From the NCBI GenBank assembly GCA_017435665.1, contig JAFSEP010000061.1, positions 1-64,000 on the forward strand: a stretch of 64,000 nt of DNA, written 5' to 3'. The notes below the pieces were generated by a model. The model searched no databases. It had not been told where the DNA came from and saw only the letters and a list, made by a program, of their open reading frames with translations. The first letter of the stretch is position 1. Each line of letters begins with the position of its first letter. Source of the DNA: Clostridia bacterium. GTDB lineage: Bacteria; Bacillota; Clostridia; Oscillospirales; Acutalibacteraceae. The translations under genes and the position numbers were made by a program. Positions 19,001-26,812 of the stretch are shown piece after piece.

Positions 19001-20677
19001 ACTCATATTTATAGTGATTATACCATTGACAAGGAACCTACCTGCACAGATCCCGGTTTAAAATCTAAAAAATGTCAATGCGGTTTGTCACGAGTTGAAC
19101 TGACTCCTCTCCCACCTCTCGGTCACACGGAGGTTATCGACATTCCTGCAGTAGCGCCCACTGAAACTTCTCCCGGTTATACCCACCAGAGCCATTGCTC
19201 AGTCTGCGGCGAAACAGTGGTCAAGCGTGAGCTTATCGGTCACAGCGAATATGATATCAAGATAAATAACGAAACTGTAATCGCACACAAGTTTAATGCA
19301 GCAACGAACGATAAAGACGGTGAGAATACTGTCATAATCTTCGAGCAGAATAACGATATATACCTGAGTTATATTGATAAAACCGTTATTTACAAGGTGG
19401 GTGAAGTAAGTCTTTCGAAAACAGAATTTGTCTATAACGGAAAGAACCAGACTCCTCTGGTTACTGTTAAGGACAGCAAGGGTGAAGCTCTCGTTCTTAA
19501 CAGAGACTACAAGCTTGCATATTCTGCTGATTCAAAATATTGCGGTGAATATAGTGTTAAGGTTGATTACATCGGTAATTATGCAGGTAGCAAGACACTT
19601 AATTATGACATTGTTCATAATTGGGGTGTAGGTAAAATTACCAAATCTTCCACATGCACAAAAACAGGTATAAAAACATTCACCTGCGGATGCGGTGATT
19701 CTTATACTGAAACTGTCGCAAAACTCAGACACTCCTACTCAAATGCCTGTGACACAACCTGTAACAGAAGTGGTTGCGGTGCAAAGAGAAGCATTACTCA
19801 TAGTTACAAGAACGTAACCACCAAAGCTACGCTCACAAAGAATGGTAATATCCAAAACAAGTGTTCAGTTTGCGGTAAAGTTTCAAAGACAGCAACTATT
19901 TACTGCCCGAAGACCTTTACTCTTTCAACAACAGCTTACACTTACAATGGTAAGGTGAAAACCCCCTCAGTAACCGTTAAGGACTCAATGGGCAACATCC
20001 TTAAGAAGAATACCGACTATACAGTAAGCTATGAAAGTGGAAGAAAAGCACCCGGCAAGTATACTGTTAAGATTACTTTTAAGGGTAAGTATGAGGGAAT
20101 AAAGAGACTTTACTTCACTATCGCACCCAAGGCAACAAGCAAGATTACTGCAAGTCAGACAACCTCTACAATCACACTCAAGTGGAGTAAGATAGCAGGT
20201 GCTGATGGTTACAGAGTATATCAGTATAACGCCAAGACAAAGAGGTGGGTTAAAGTTAAGGATGTAACGGGCACAAGCCTGAAGATGAATAAACTCACCG
20301 CAGGAACAAAGTACAAGTTCAGAGTCAAGGCTTACACTAAGGATGACGGTACAATCTGGGGAGCATATTCAAGCACATTTGAAACCGCAACAAAGTGCAA
20401 GACTCCTTCAATCATCAAACTCACAACAACCAAGGGGAAGGCTTCTTTTACTTGGTCAAATGTAAGCGGTGAAAGTGGCTATCAGGTTTACTACTCAACC
20501 AAGAAAGACAGCGGCTACAAGAAGGTAGCTTCTTATAAGGCAAACGTTGTCAAAGGTTCAAAGTCAAAGCTTACAAGCGGCAAAAAATATTACTTCAAAG
20601 TCCGTGCCTATAAAAAGGTTAACGGTAAAACAATTTACGGCTCATTCTCTACGGTTAAAAACGTAAAGATTAAATAA
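13016..20677 (+). CDS. Giant secreted BspA-like leucine-rich repeat protein
   Basis: This 2553-residue protein is the largest in the window. AAAGGAG precedes the ATG, and a signal peptide (ending DVFAQ) is followed by an acidic Thr/Glu-rich linker. Long runs of BspA-type repeats (GxxAFxxCxSLxxIxIPxSVxxI) occupy about 100-1150 and 1390-1930. They are interrupted by Cys-rich zinc-ribbon-like blocks (CEKCQLW, CDYCGFD, CDSCKIW) and by a bacterial Ig-like module near 1160-1240. The C-terminus has CxCG repeats, two MBG-like units (YNGKNQTPLVTVKD; YNGKVKTPSVTVKD) and two Lys/Tyr-rich fibronectin-III modules, which may bind the wall. No sortase motif is seen. It has both an ECF promoter and a housekeeping promoter, so expression is probably raised on envelope stress or contact. 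Confidence 0.9.
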   Translation: MKRTKRILSMVLVIVMLFTSLPMDVFAQETTVLTEVGVTEKEATTAEGPAEESATTEETITEEVNDTVYETGKSYVIDGVEYYISQYETVCAVDSVGDPEKVEILSELGNYPVTKMGDMAFNHNKALKEIIIPESVEEINGLLCPGIEKIEIRGGYKKINNNILSNSAFYKNEENWKDGLLIVDGYLIGAKRNDEVILGEDITSISEDAFDYDWVPQIIRIQNKSCVFPYDIGVSTVISGFSGSTAEKYAKKWSCSFKEICGCEDAVLIPGTPSYCNGTIGHTEGKWCEKCQLWQYGSIPDSRVNHFDEDNNTVCDYCGFDLTKKIIYGGFCDDAAFWTISEDGTLHICGNGSLSDLHYTAYDPWEYYRRRKAIKTLIVSKGITSIADANFTYQDNLETVILDDTVKGLPEFRECKKLKNVSLGNGATEIPSLCFADCSSLEELVLPKSLKKISYNAFSDAVNLKKLVLPDTVESIGSSAFSYCTSLAEITLNDGLTRIDGSAFYNCKALKSVELPDSLTSLGSSTFKNCSSLEKVKLSKNLETLIAYTFENCSSLKEIFIPEKIKKIDSGTFTGCTSLANVDFETGYVSFSSSCFSENEIIKNPENIRDGFLFMDNCLMGEIESTTETLVLGEEVTAIAGGWSFRTDKVKEVIIYNKACVITSPSVFKDVKIYGLAGSTTEEAFKNYDFNIICLCDEKTFVPESEGYCNGVIGYTDGYWCDSCKIWTSGHEKKAEINHVDENADEICDLCSIDAKIKIIDTGKIGENNWWILDESYCLYVLGTGAFAPSEKAGFKAYNDKIKKIIIGDEITSIGNGSFANMTAAEEIVIGKSVIYIKDYAFKGCTSVEKITMPVILSEIGRYAFSELTKLKEIDIPDTVYKIGDYAFYKMSSLEEITVPASITNWGQYVFRNCTSLKRIFFDGDTVSYGAFYGCTALSELNFKNEIKYINTEAFYGCTALTELSIKAKTIDSYAFSGCAGIKEAYIETNSCGYSAFSNCTALEKATLKGIKNPNYASIKTYVFSGCSSLTDVTLPSGTKVISSGIFSNCTSLSELKLPESITTIGSYAFQGCTALENIVLSEKVTNVNTCAFRGCSNLGSITFLNSATAIAGPYEDYDKTYLTIPSTTVLVGHRGSTADFYADEYSLQFLPINDNRVLKNIKIASLPTKTVYVIGKDTEFDFEGLKLRLEFTDGSVITVPRYYTVETNGCDLTKCGPFELIVKCGEFTDTFKIFVNDKIGTPETDIGVIEENGQLEAEFNGFDEVKIATFIPKETNRYCFIIEGDFSKIHFYDAEGNRKVLNGNFAQNLTKGEEYKIYIFGKNGKVSIKNAELFTTEKLPDGTYKITKCYDDSKELVVPSNYNGKVITAVGADLLSYRVMREKIVFEDGIKTIEPETIKNVSFLEEVVLPDTLEEIPDRLFYECRSLKTVTGGRNIKSIGEYAFYKCGSLSNYEIPDSVDEIKKSAFYSCQSLYRFNLSQNIREIGDFAFGDCGRIQVTFDCANAEFGSSIFVGADIQKIEFGSGVKVIPKRIFYSCSKLENVIISDTVERIEEYAFEKCTNLTEIVIPSSVKTIGDYAFKDCKELTCVTFNEGLEEIGEGIFENCKWLQKIEFPASLKKMGSYTFRYNEALKEVTFKGYISELPNYTFENCEKLEKVNVNGGPDKIGNGCFMSCEKLLCEELIPIATYIGNNAFYGCTQIKNITLHENIEYLGGGAFALTNAESVIIPKGITTIPGVIFYDSDTLKRVEFLGEITEIGSMAFCGCNNLTDVIFTGKVKSVGERAFSNCSLFDSPIDLEDAVYIGEYAFQKCERLNLTAMPTKTCTFGEYAFYKSGLSGKLDIPESSKLYMHAFDECKGITEVILGENTVVNFGGQIFKNCTGLEKVTVCDGVELYSGDFDGCSNLTELHFKNTSSPVNGLGKINENATIFGYKNSNAHAYAIKHGYKFVQEGGEMHVHSFTQKDIASTECFGYNKKIFTCTCGYNYTESTKIKTHIYSDYTIDKEPTCTDPGLKSKKCQCGLSRVELTPLPPLGHTEVIDIPAVAPTETSPGYTHQSHCSVCGETVVKRELIGHSEYDIKINNETVIAHKFNAATNDKDGENTVIIFEQNNDIYLSYIDKTVIYKVGEVSLSKTEFVYNGKNQTPLVTVKDSKGEALVLNRDYKLAYSADSKYCGEYSVKVDYIGNYAGSKTLNYDIVHNWGVGKITKSSTCTKTGIKTFTCGCGDSYTETVAKLRHSYSNACDTTCNRSGCGAKRSITHSYKNVTTKATLTKNGNIQNKCSVCGKVSKTATIYCPKTFTLSTTAYTYNGKVKTPSVTVKDSMGNILKKNTDYTVSYESGRKAPGKYTVKITFKGKYEGIKRLYFTIAPKATSKITASQTTSTITLKWSKIAGADGYRVYQYNAKTKRWVKVKDVTGTSLKMNKLTAGTKYKFRVKAYTKDDGTIWGAYSSTFETATKCKTPSIIKLTTTKGKASFTWSNVSGESGYQVYYSTKKDSGYKKVASYKANVVKGSKSKLTSGKKYYFKVRAYKKVNGKTIYGSFSTVKNVKIK

Positions 20678-20682
20678 TAACT

Positions 20683-20712
20683 AACAGGCTCCCTGATTTC
20701 AGGGGGCCTGTT
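20683..20712 (+). terminator. Terminator of the giant BspA gene
   Basis: AACAGGC-TCCCTG pairs with CAGGGG-GCCTGTT around ATTT right after the stop codon, with an AT-rich tail. The downstream peptidase gene therefore needs its own promoter, which is present. Confidence 0.75.
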
Positions 20713-20771
20713 CATATATAGAAAAGCTTTTATAAAACTTTAAAGTAAAGTGTAAAAAATTTCGATTTATT

Positions 20772-20799
20772 GTAAGTTTTTGAATTTTAAATCCGTTTA
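20772..20799 (+). promoter_or_regulatory. ECF promoter of the M28-like peptidase gene
   Basis: GTAAGTTTT (20772-20780), a 12-nt gap and CCGTTTA (20793-20799), 67 nt before the start codon. Both elements and the spacing match the two promoters near 12.8 kb. Confidence 0.8.
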
Positions 20800-20865
20800 A
20801 TATATAAAAGGTAATAATTAACAGACAAAGCTGATGGTTTGGATTTAAATGAAAGGATAAGCAAT

Positions 20866-22341
20866 ATGAATTTTAACATATCAAAAGAAAGAATGCTTGA
20901 AGGAATGCACACAATGAACTCCTTCGGCACAAGACTTACGGGCAGTAAGGGTCACAATGATTTTATCAGGTGGCTTAAAGAGGAAATTACAAAAATGGAT
21001 ATACCCGTTTTTTCTGATCCCTTCTATTTCAAACGTTGGGAAGAAAAAAAGTCATCAATAGAAATATTAGACGGTGATGAGAAGATAAGCATTCCTGTTT
21101 CTTCGGCTTATCCCTATTCAGGTCAGACCTCTGCTGAGGGCATTATAGAAGAGCTTGTATATGTTAAAGGTGTAAAGGATATACCGAAAACTGTAGGTAA
21201 AATTGCAGTTTTCAATGTAGCAAATATAAACTTTCTGCCCAGCGAGATAGCCTTTGATAAGAGAACAAGCTACCCTGCGGATGTTGTACTCGAAAAGAAA
21301 TACGAAGGCCCTGTTATCACGAGCTTTATTCAGTGCTTTTACGGTATAGTTTCAAAGCTTTCCAAGGCTAAGGCTGTTATACTTATATGGAAAGGTCTTC
21401 ACGACGATATGATTGAAGGTCAGTATCTTTCATTCATAGCCGACTATCAGAATATTCCTATGCTCTGGATCAATGAGACCAACGGAAAAAAGGTTATTGA
21501 AGCTGCAAGGGCACATAAAAAAGCAAGGCTTGTTCTTGAAACAGAGATTGAGGAACACGCCTTTACTGAGAGCTTTTATTGTATCATCAAGGGTAAAAAT
21601 CAAAAGGAAAATGTTATTGTAAACACTCACACCGACGGTACAAACTGTGTGGAGGAAAACGGTCCTATAGCACTTCTTGAGCTTATGAGAAATATGAAGG
21701 ATACCCTACCCGAAAGGACACACATTTTCCTTTTCACTACGGGACATTTCCGTTTGCCTCATTTTGAGGATATCAGAACAGGTGCATTCCAGTCTGCATC
21801 CCGCTGGCTCGCCATGCACAGAGATTTGTGGGACGGCAAGGGTGAACACTTCAAATGTGTTGCGAACCTTACCGTTGAGCATTTAGGTTGTCTTGAGTGG
21901 CGTGATATTGACGGTGAATACAAATATACGGGTAAACCTGAGGTTGACCTTGTCTATACTGGTAATAAGTTTATGGACAAGCTTTATATTGATACCGTAA
22001 AAGACAGAAAAACCATCCGCACGATGACTCTCAGAGGTCATAACGCTCTTCACTTCGGTGAGGGACAGAATTTCTTTACAATGGGTGTTCCCGAAATCAG
22101 CCTTGTTCCTGCCCCCTATTACCTCTGCGTTGTAAGCGACAGTCACGAAATGGAAAAGTTCGATATTGACCTTATGACTGAGCAGACGGAAACCTTTGCA
22201 AAGCTTATAGAAAAGATAGAAAAAATATCTGCCAAGGAGCTTGGAAGAAGTGATTTCTATTCTATTCTCAAAGCAAAAAGTGTTTCGGGAGGATATGATT
22301 TCAGCCTGAAGGGCTTGATAGATAAGGTGAGAAATAAGTAA
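20866..22341 (+). CDS. M28-like zinc metallopeptidase without signal peptide
   Basis: The 491-residue protein starts at an ATG with AAAGGA 8 nt upstream; a TTG-initiated extension to 20839 lacks a site. The N-terminal part (about 1-100) is M28-like. The middle (about 105-235) resembles a PA insert, and then comes the likely metal-binding part: NTHTDG, ENGPIALLELM, LTVEHLGCLEW, GEGQNFFTMGVPE and SDSHEMEKFD. In M28 enzymes His, Asp and Glu residues of this kind bind two zinc ions and cleave N-terminal residues. No signal peptide is seen, so it is probably cytoplasmic, although it shares the ECF promoter with a giant surface protein. The substrate is unknown. Confidence 0.7.
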   Translation: MNFNISKERMLEGMHTMNSFGTRLTGSKGHNDFIRWLKEEITKMDIPVFSDPFYFKRWEEKKSSIEILDGDEKISIPVSSAYPYSGQTSAEGIIEELVYVKGVKDIPKTVGKIAVFNVANINFLPSEIAFDKRTSYPADVVLEKKYEGPVITSFIQCFYGIVSKLSKAKAVILIWKGLHDDMIEGQYLSFIADYQNIPMLWINETNGKKVIEAARAHKKARLVLETEIEEHAFTESFYCIIKGKNQKENVIVNTHTDGTNCVEENGPIALLELMRNMKDTLPERTHIFLFTTGHFRLPHFEDIRTGAFQSASRWLAMHRDLWDGKGEHFKCVANLTVEHLGCLEWRDIDGEYKYTGKPEVDLVYTGNKFMDKLYIDTVKDRKTIRTMTLRGHNALHFGEGQNFFTMGVPEISLVPAPYYLCVVSDSHEMEKFDIDLMTEQTETFAKLIEKIEKISAKELGRSDFYSILKAKSVSGGYDFSLKGLIDKVRNK

Positions 22342-22342
22342 A

Positions 22343-22603
22343 CCTTCCCAAAACTTTACAACACCAAAGCACTCCCCCGCCCGACCGCACATAAACTCCC
22401 CTGTTTTACTGAGAAAAGCACAATAAAACACGGTAATTCACGCACCGTAAGACAAGGTAACAACCCCATGGTTGGTATGACTGTTGCTTGTGCAGTTGCT
22501 ATTGAAGAGGCTTGTAAGTGAGAACAAAATCCCAAGATTTTAAATGGATTTTTAAAATAGAGGATGTATAAATTGGTTAACCCCCTGTTCGATGAACAGG
22601 GGG
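22343..22603 (+). repeat. Dispersed direct repeat, copy 2
   Basis: This copy starts just after the peptidase stop codon and is near-identical to 11190-11483, in the same orientation. The same ATG-less frame ends ...NNPMVGMTVACAVAIEEACK with TGA at 22519-22521. It lacks the roughly 30-base insert of copy 1 and ends in the same hairpin. The two copies bracket the whole ECF unit (11514-22341). Confidence 0.88.
22581..22603. terminator. Hairpin terminator at the end of repeat copy 2
   Basis: The same 10-bp stem as at 11461-11483 (CCCCCTGTTC-GAT-GAACAGGGGG). It may also end the minus-strand fibronectin-III gene at 22639-25719. Confidence 0.8.
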
Positions 22604-22638
22604 ATGTTGTTTGTTTTAATCCGGAGCAAAGCTGACGG

Positions 22639-25600
22639 TTACTTTTTATACGAAACCTTTGAAGAGGCTTTGCTATACTGTGGACTGTTATAAGCCTTTA
22701 CGTAATAGGTATATTTTACACCCTTTTTTACGTTTTTATCTGTATAGGAAGTAGTTGACTTTTTAAGAGTTTTAAGTTTTTTGTATTTTCCGTTTCCACT
22801 TTTACGGTAAACAATATACTTATCTGCACCCTTAACCTCATTGAAAGTAAGCTTTACCCCATTGCTTACGGCTGTTACTTTAAGATTGGTCGGAGCACTT
22901 ACAAAGCTAACATTTTGGTATGCATACTCACTCTTGACGCCGTCCTTAACCGCACAAATCCTATATCTGTATTTTTTACCTGACTTAACGTTTTTATCGG
23001 TATATTTTACGGTCTTTGCATTCTTGGTTGTATAAACCTGCTTCCATTTTCCGTTCACTTTCTTATAAACGATATAGTAATCCGCAGCTGAAGACTTTTT
23101 CCATCTAAGTTCAATGGATTTTTTGCCAAGGCTGACACCGCTTATTTTGACCGGCTTAATATAGGTAACCTTAATTCCGTTTTCGTCCTTTACGCCTTCT
23201 TCAGTTGCAACGGTGTAGTAATAAGTCTTGCCGTGTTCAGCCGAAACATCATCATAATACCATGCTTTCACTTCTTTCAGAACCTGCCATTTGCCATCAG
23301 CAGAGGTTTTCCTGTAAACAGTGTATTTATTACTGCTTGAACCGTCCCAACTAATGCGTAATCCGTTATCGTCAACCGTTGCCTTAACCGTTGGCTTTTT
23401 TATAATGCGAACCCAACTGCTATTGCAAATATATTCCGTACTGCCTCGGACAACCCCTACGGAAAAGGAAATATTCCTTTCTGTTTCCAGCTTGCCGGTT
23501 GTGTAAGAGGTTTTTGCTTTATCGACTACGGCAATCTTCGTACCGCCGGAGTATATATTATATTTTTCCGCACCCTCAACAGACTTCCATGTGAGAGTTG
23601 CCGTGCCGTTATTATGATCCGGCTTTATTGCTAATATCCTTGTAGGCACAATATAACTAAGCTTAAAAGCGTTTTCATCGCCTGCAGTCGTTATTGTGCC
23701 GTCAGCAGAAACCGAAGCAATAGAATATTCGTTAACAAAGGCTTTGTCGTTTTTTCTAAATGTCAAATATTCACCTGAAACAAACTGCTCCTTTACGGCA
23801 GACCATACACCGTTGACCTTTATGTAAGCGGTGTATTTGGTTTCACTGTTGAATTCCGAAGGCTTTATTCTGCAGTAATCAGCATCATAAATTACCGTTT
23901 GCAACAAGGCTGTAACGTATTGCGAGCTTAACTTTGCGGGAATTTCTGCGGTTGTTACACTTTTTTCGGCACCGTCTGCAATACAAACGATTTTGTAAGT
24001 GTAAGCAACATCTTTCACAATATTCTTATCTTCAAAACAGTTTGTATCTGTCTTTGTCAAAAACGTGTACGGTTCCACTCCGCTTTTTCTGTAAACGTTA
24101 TAGCCTTCCGAATTTTCTACTTTTTCCCAACTAATCTGTATTCCTTCCTTTAAAGCAGAAGGTCGGTAACTCTTTATGGGCAAATAAACAACGGAGGCTT
24201 TTGTGGCATCACTTCTTTTGCCGTAAATACCGGAACCATATTTAACATAAGCATTAACCGCATAAGAGTATCTTTTTCCGTTCACAAGATCTTTTTTATC
24301 TGTAAGGCTCGTTTCATTTGTGGTGCCGATTAAATCCCAATCGTTTTCTCCCTCCGCTTTTCTCCAAACCTGATAAGAGAAATTGCTAATCTTGTTCCAA
24401 GAAATAATCGGATTGCCCTGACTGTCAGTTTTGACGGAATTTATAACGGGTACGTCCAGGATTCCTGCAGTCTTTTGATAAGCTTTGTTTATACATTCCT
24501 TAGAATCCCTGACGGATTTTACCATATAATCATAAAGAATGTTTTTGCTTGTACTATAATCCGTAAACGAAGAATTTTTTGTGCTTCCTATTTTTTTCCA
24601 CTCTTCGGTACCTCTTACTTTTCTGTAAACATTATAGCTCTCTGCCCCTCTGACAGCGTCCCAGGAAAGCACCAGGTTTCCTGAAGCTTCTGTTGCGGTC
24701 TTGATCGTCGGGTTTTTCATATAGATTATGTATTTGTTGTCTTCATACCCGCTGATGCCCTTGCCGGTTGAAGCGATGACAGTAAAGTAATAAGCCGTTC
24801 CACTCGTCATACTTGAATTATAAACATAACTTCTGTCATCAGTTTCCCCGATATACCGCCAATCAGAAGATCCTTCTGCCATATATATTCTGTATCTGGC
24901 GTCATCTGACACCTTGCTCCAGGAAATTTTTACACTGCCGTCTGAACGAGATTCCAGAGTGACTTTCGGAGACTTAACAGCTTTAACCTTCAATCTGTCC
25001 TCCGACAGCGGTGTTTTACCTGTTCCGTTTACCGCTTTAACCTTGTAATAAGCAGTAGCAGTTTTATCTTTAAGGGAATCGTCTATATAATAAGACAGAT
25101 CTCCTCCGGCAGCTTTTACAGTTTTAATCTTTTTGTATTTACCGTCTTTCTTTTTATAGATATAGTATTTTGTGGCACCGGGTACGGAATACCAATAAAT
25201 AACGGGGCCGGCCGGGCTGTTTTCGTATCCGTACATAATTGTTTTCATATTTTCAATCTTTGTGCCGTCTCTTTTAATTACAACTTTAAACTTGGTGACC
25301 GTGTCCGGATCCTTTTCATACCCCATATGACCCGTGTTTTTTTGTTTAATAACATAAGATGTGGCATAATAGGTTTTGCTTTTTAATCCGGTAAGATCAA
25401 AGAAAATATCGTCATACTTTGTACCTTTTTTGTATGTTCCTGTATATTCCGCTACTTTTTTTGTTCTTTTTGAGTTGGAATATATTTCAAGTCGAAATTT
25501 CTCTTTGTCATCCGAATCTTTATATGCCTTCATACATAAATAATCAGCATTACCGTAAAGGGTGACCTTTGAAAGACTTTTGTGTGAAGAATAGCTTACA

Positions 25601-25719
25601 GGCTTATATGTGCTGTCACTGGGAAATTTCTCAACTTTTATTTCTTTTGCAGAAACACTCAGGGAAAGCAACATAACAATTGCAGTAAATAACATCGCAA
25701 ACAGAAACTTTTTCTTCAT
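22639..25719 (-). CDS. Secreted protein made of tandem fibronectin type III modules
   Basis: The 1026-residue protein starts at an ATG with AGGAGG about 7 nt upstream. The signal peptide MKKKFLFAMLFTAIVMLLSLSVSA is followed by an N-terminal domain with a conserved Tyr-rich patch (about 30-155). Then come about nine or ten fibronectin-III modules with the recurrent core xxxISWxxVxxAxxYxVYRKxxxxxWxxI and YxVxA. The last modules are very rich in Lys and Tyr and resemble the C-termini of the proteins at 1-1091 and 13016-20677. No catalytic domain is visible. It probably acts as a wall-associated structural or adhesive protein. It faces the ECF cassette across repeat copy 2. Confidence 0.85.
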   Translation of the reverse strand: MKKKFLFAMLFTAIVMLLSLSVSAKEIKVEKFPSDSTYKPVSYSSHKSLSKVTLYGNADYLCMKAYKDSDDKEKFRLEIYSNSKRTKKVAEYTGTYKKGTKYDDIFFDLTGLKSKTYYATSYVIKQKNTGHMGYEKDPDTVTKFKVVIKRDGTKIENMKTIMYGYENSPAGPVIYWYSVPGATKYYIYKKKDGKYKKIKTVKAAGGDLSYYIDDSLKDKTATAYYKVKAVNGTGKTPLSEDRLKVKAVKSPKVTLESRSDGSVKISWSKVSDDARYRIYMAEGSSDWRYIGETDDRSYVYNSSMTSGTAYYFTVIASTGKGISGYEDNKYIIYMKNPTIKTATEASGNLVLSWDAVRGAESYNVYRKVRGTEEWKKIGSTKNSSFTDYSTSKNILYDYMVKSVRDSKECINKAYQKTAGILDVPVINSVKTDSQGNPIISWNKISNFSYQVWRKAEGENDWDLIGTTNETSLTDKKDLVNGKRYSYAVNAYVKYGSGIYGKRSDATKASVVYLPIKSYRPSALKEGIQISWEKVENSEGYNVYRKSGVEPYTFLTKTDTNCFEDKNIVKDVAYTYKIVCIADGAEKSVTTAEIPAKLSSQYVTALLQTVIYDADYCRIKPSEFNSETKYTAYIKVNGVWSAVKEQFVSGEYLTFRKNDKAFVNEYSIASVSADGTITTAGDENAFKLSYIVPTRILAIKPDHNNGTATLTWKSVEGAEKYNIYSGGTKIAVVDKAKTSYTTGKLETERNISFSVGVVRGSTEYICNSSWVRIIKKPTVKATVDDNGLRISWDGSSSNKYTVYRKTSADGKWQVLKEVKAWYYDDVSAEHGKTYYYTVATEEGVKDENGIKVTYIKPVKISGVSLGKKSIELRWKKSSAADYYIVYKKVNGKWKQVYTTKNAKTVKYTDKNVKSGKKYRYRICAVKDGVKSEYAYQNVSFVSAPTNLKVTAVSNGVKLTFNEVKGADKYIVYRKSGNGKYKKLKTLKKSTTSYTDKNVKKGVKYTYYVKAYNSPQYSKASSKVSYKK

Positions 25720-25881
25720 ATTAATTCCTCCTTTAAATTATCTGTAATTTGTCATATCTGACATACTTTATATGCCTTACATATATATATCGCTTAGAGA
25801 ACAAATGTAACAAAAAAATATGTAAATTTTTTAACACATCAATTCATCCGTCAGAAATTGAAAAAGTCTCTTTCCGTTGTA

Positions 25882-26340
25882 TCAACTCCGGAAATCCAAA
25901 CAGGAGAGCAAAAAGATTACAAGCAACAAAAACAAATTCACAGCAGAAAGTATAGCGATTCTTTTCTTCCTATCTGTTTTTTGTGCTTTCTGTGTTTTCC
26001 TTTTCTTTGTCTTATTACGTTTTAGAGTTGATATTTCAAATGCTATAAAGACAACAAAACTAATAACAGACAAAGCAACAAATATCAATATCAAGCACCA
26101 ATTGAGTTTGTTTGAAACAAGAAACTCATTTAAGGAATAATAACCTATAGCTCCATAAAACAGTAAAACTAACGTTATATACCATAGTACTATTTGCGTT
26201 TTTGTATATGTCTCTCCATCATTAGTTTTTTTACGACCGTCAAAAACAAAAAACACAGCTGTTCCGATACACAAAAGCAACACCAGACACATAGAAAACA
26301 TAGTAATAAGTATATTGGTATCTAAGCCATCAGTCATCAT
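25882..26340 (-). CDS. Hypothetical four-helix membrane protein
   Basis: The 152-residue protein has AGGGGGA a few nt before the ATG. Four hydrophobic segments are visible (about 10-33, 50-68, 80-102, 130-147), with a strongly basic loop (LKRNKTKKRKTQKAQKTDRKK) before the last. I do not recognise a family. The gene is AT-rich and lies with another small membrane protein gene (26385-26723) in the same orientation, 44 bp apart, so they may be cotranscribed. Confidence 0.6.
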   Translation of the reverse strand: MMTDGLDTNILITMFSMCLVLLLCIGTAVFFVFDGRKKTNDGETYTKTQIVLWYITLVLLFYGAIGYYSLNEFLVSNKLNWCLILIFVALSVISFVVFIAFEISTLKRNKTKKRKTQKAQKTDRKKRIAILSAVNLFLLLVIFLLSCLDFRS

Positions 26341-26384
26341 AAATTCCCCCTTTCACACAAACCTCTGTGCAGACTACCTCCGCA

Positions 26385-26723
26385 TCAACTTTGTTTCCTG
26401 CTATATTTAATTATTTCGTCTGCAATCATATAGGCGCAACCAAGAATCGGAACAGAATACCTATATATAAAACCAATCCAGCCTTGCATATTCCAAAGAA
26501 AATCCTTTAAAAATAATACATCAATTATCACGGCTAACAAAAACAAGTGAGATGCAGCCTCAAACAATAATAATCCCAATTCATAATCTTTGTGCCAACG
26601 CTTTCCCTTCCGCTTGCTGTTATAAGGTCGGAGGACATAATACAAAATCGGTGTTAACACCTTATTAGCCGGTACTCTTTTTATGTGCAAACCGTCTTCG
26701 TTCCACTTATAGTTTAAATACAT
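26385..26723 (-). CDS. Hypothetical small membrane protein
   Basis: The 112-residue protein has a basic N-terminal half (RPYNSKRKGKRWHKDYE) and two hydrophobic segments near residues 50-70 and 80-98. The ribosome-binding site is weak (GGAAA about 15 nt upstream), so the start is uncertain. No family is recognised. It lies directly upstream of the other small membrane protein gene (25882-26340). Confidence 0.5.
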   Translation of the reverse strand: MYLNYKWNEDGLHIKRVPANKVLTPILYYVLRPYNSKRKGKRWHKDYELGLLLFEAASHLFLLAVIIDVLFLKDFLWNMQGWIGFIYRYSVPILGCAYMIADEIIKYSRKQS

Positions 26724-26812
26724 AAGCAGAACGTAGTTTCCTAAAACACAAATAATTCTTACAATAATTAACCATCCTCCTTATCTAAAAACAAGCGTTA
26801 GGAATATAGCCC

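Noticed and set aside
20839..20865. TTG-initiated N-terminal extension of the peptidase
   Set aside because: The ATG at 20866 has a ribosome site at proper distance and the TTG has none.
11514..22341. Phage or transposon origin of the ECF cassette
   Set aside because: No integrase, transposase or terminal inverted repeats were found; only direct repeats flank it.
1..25719. Sortase anchor (LPxTG) on the large secreted proteins
   Set aside because: No LPxTG plus hydrophobic and basic tail is seen in any of the complete C-termini; the protein at 1-1091 is truncated at the window edge.
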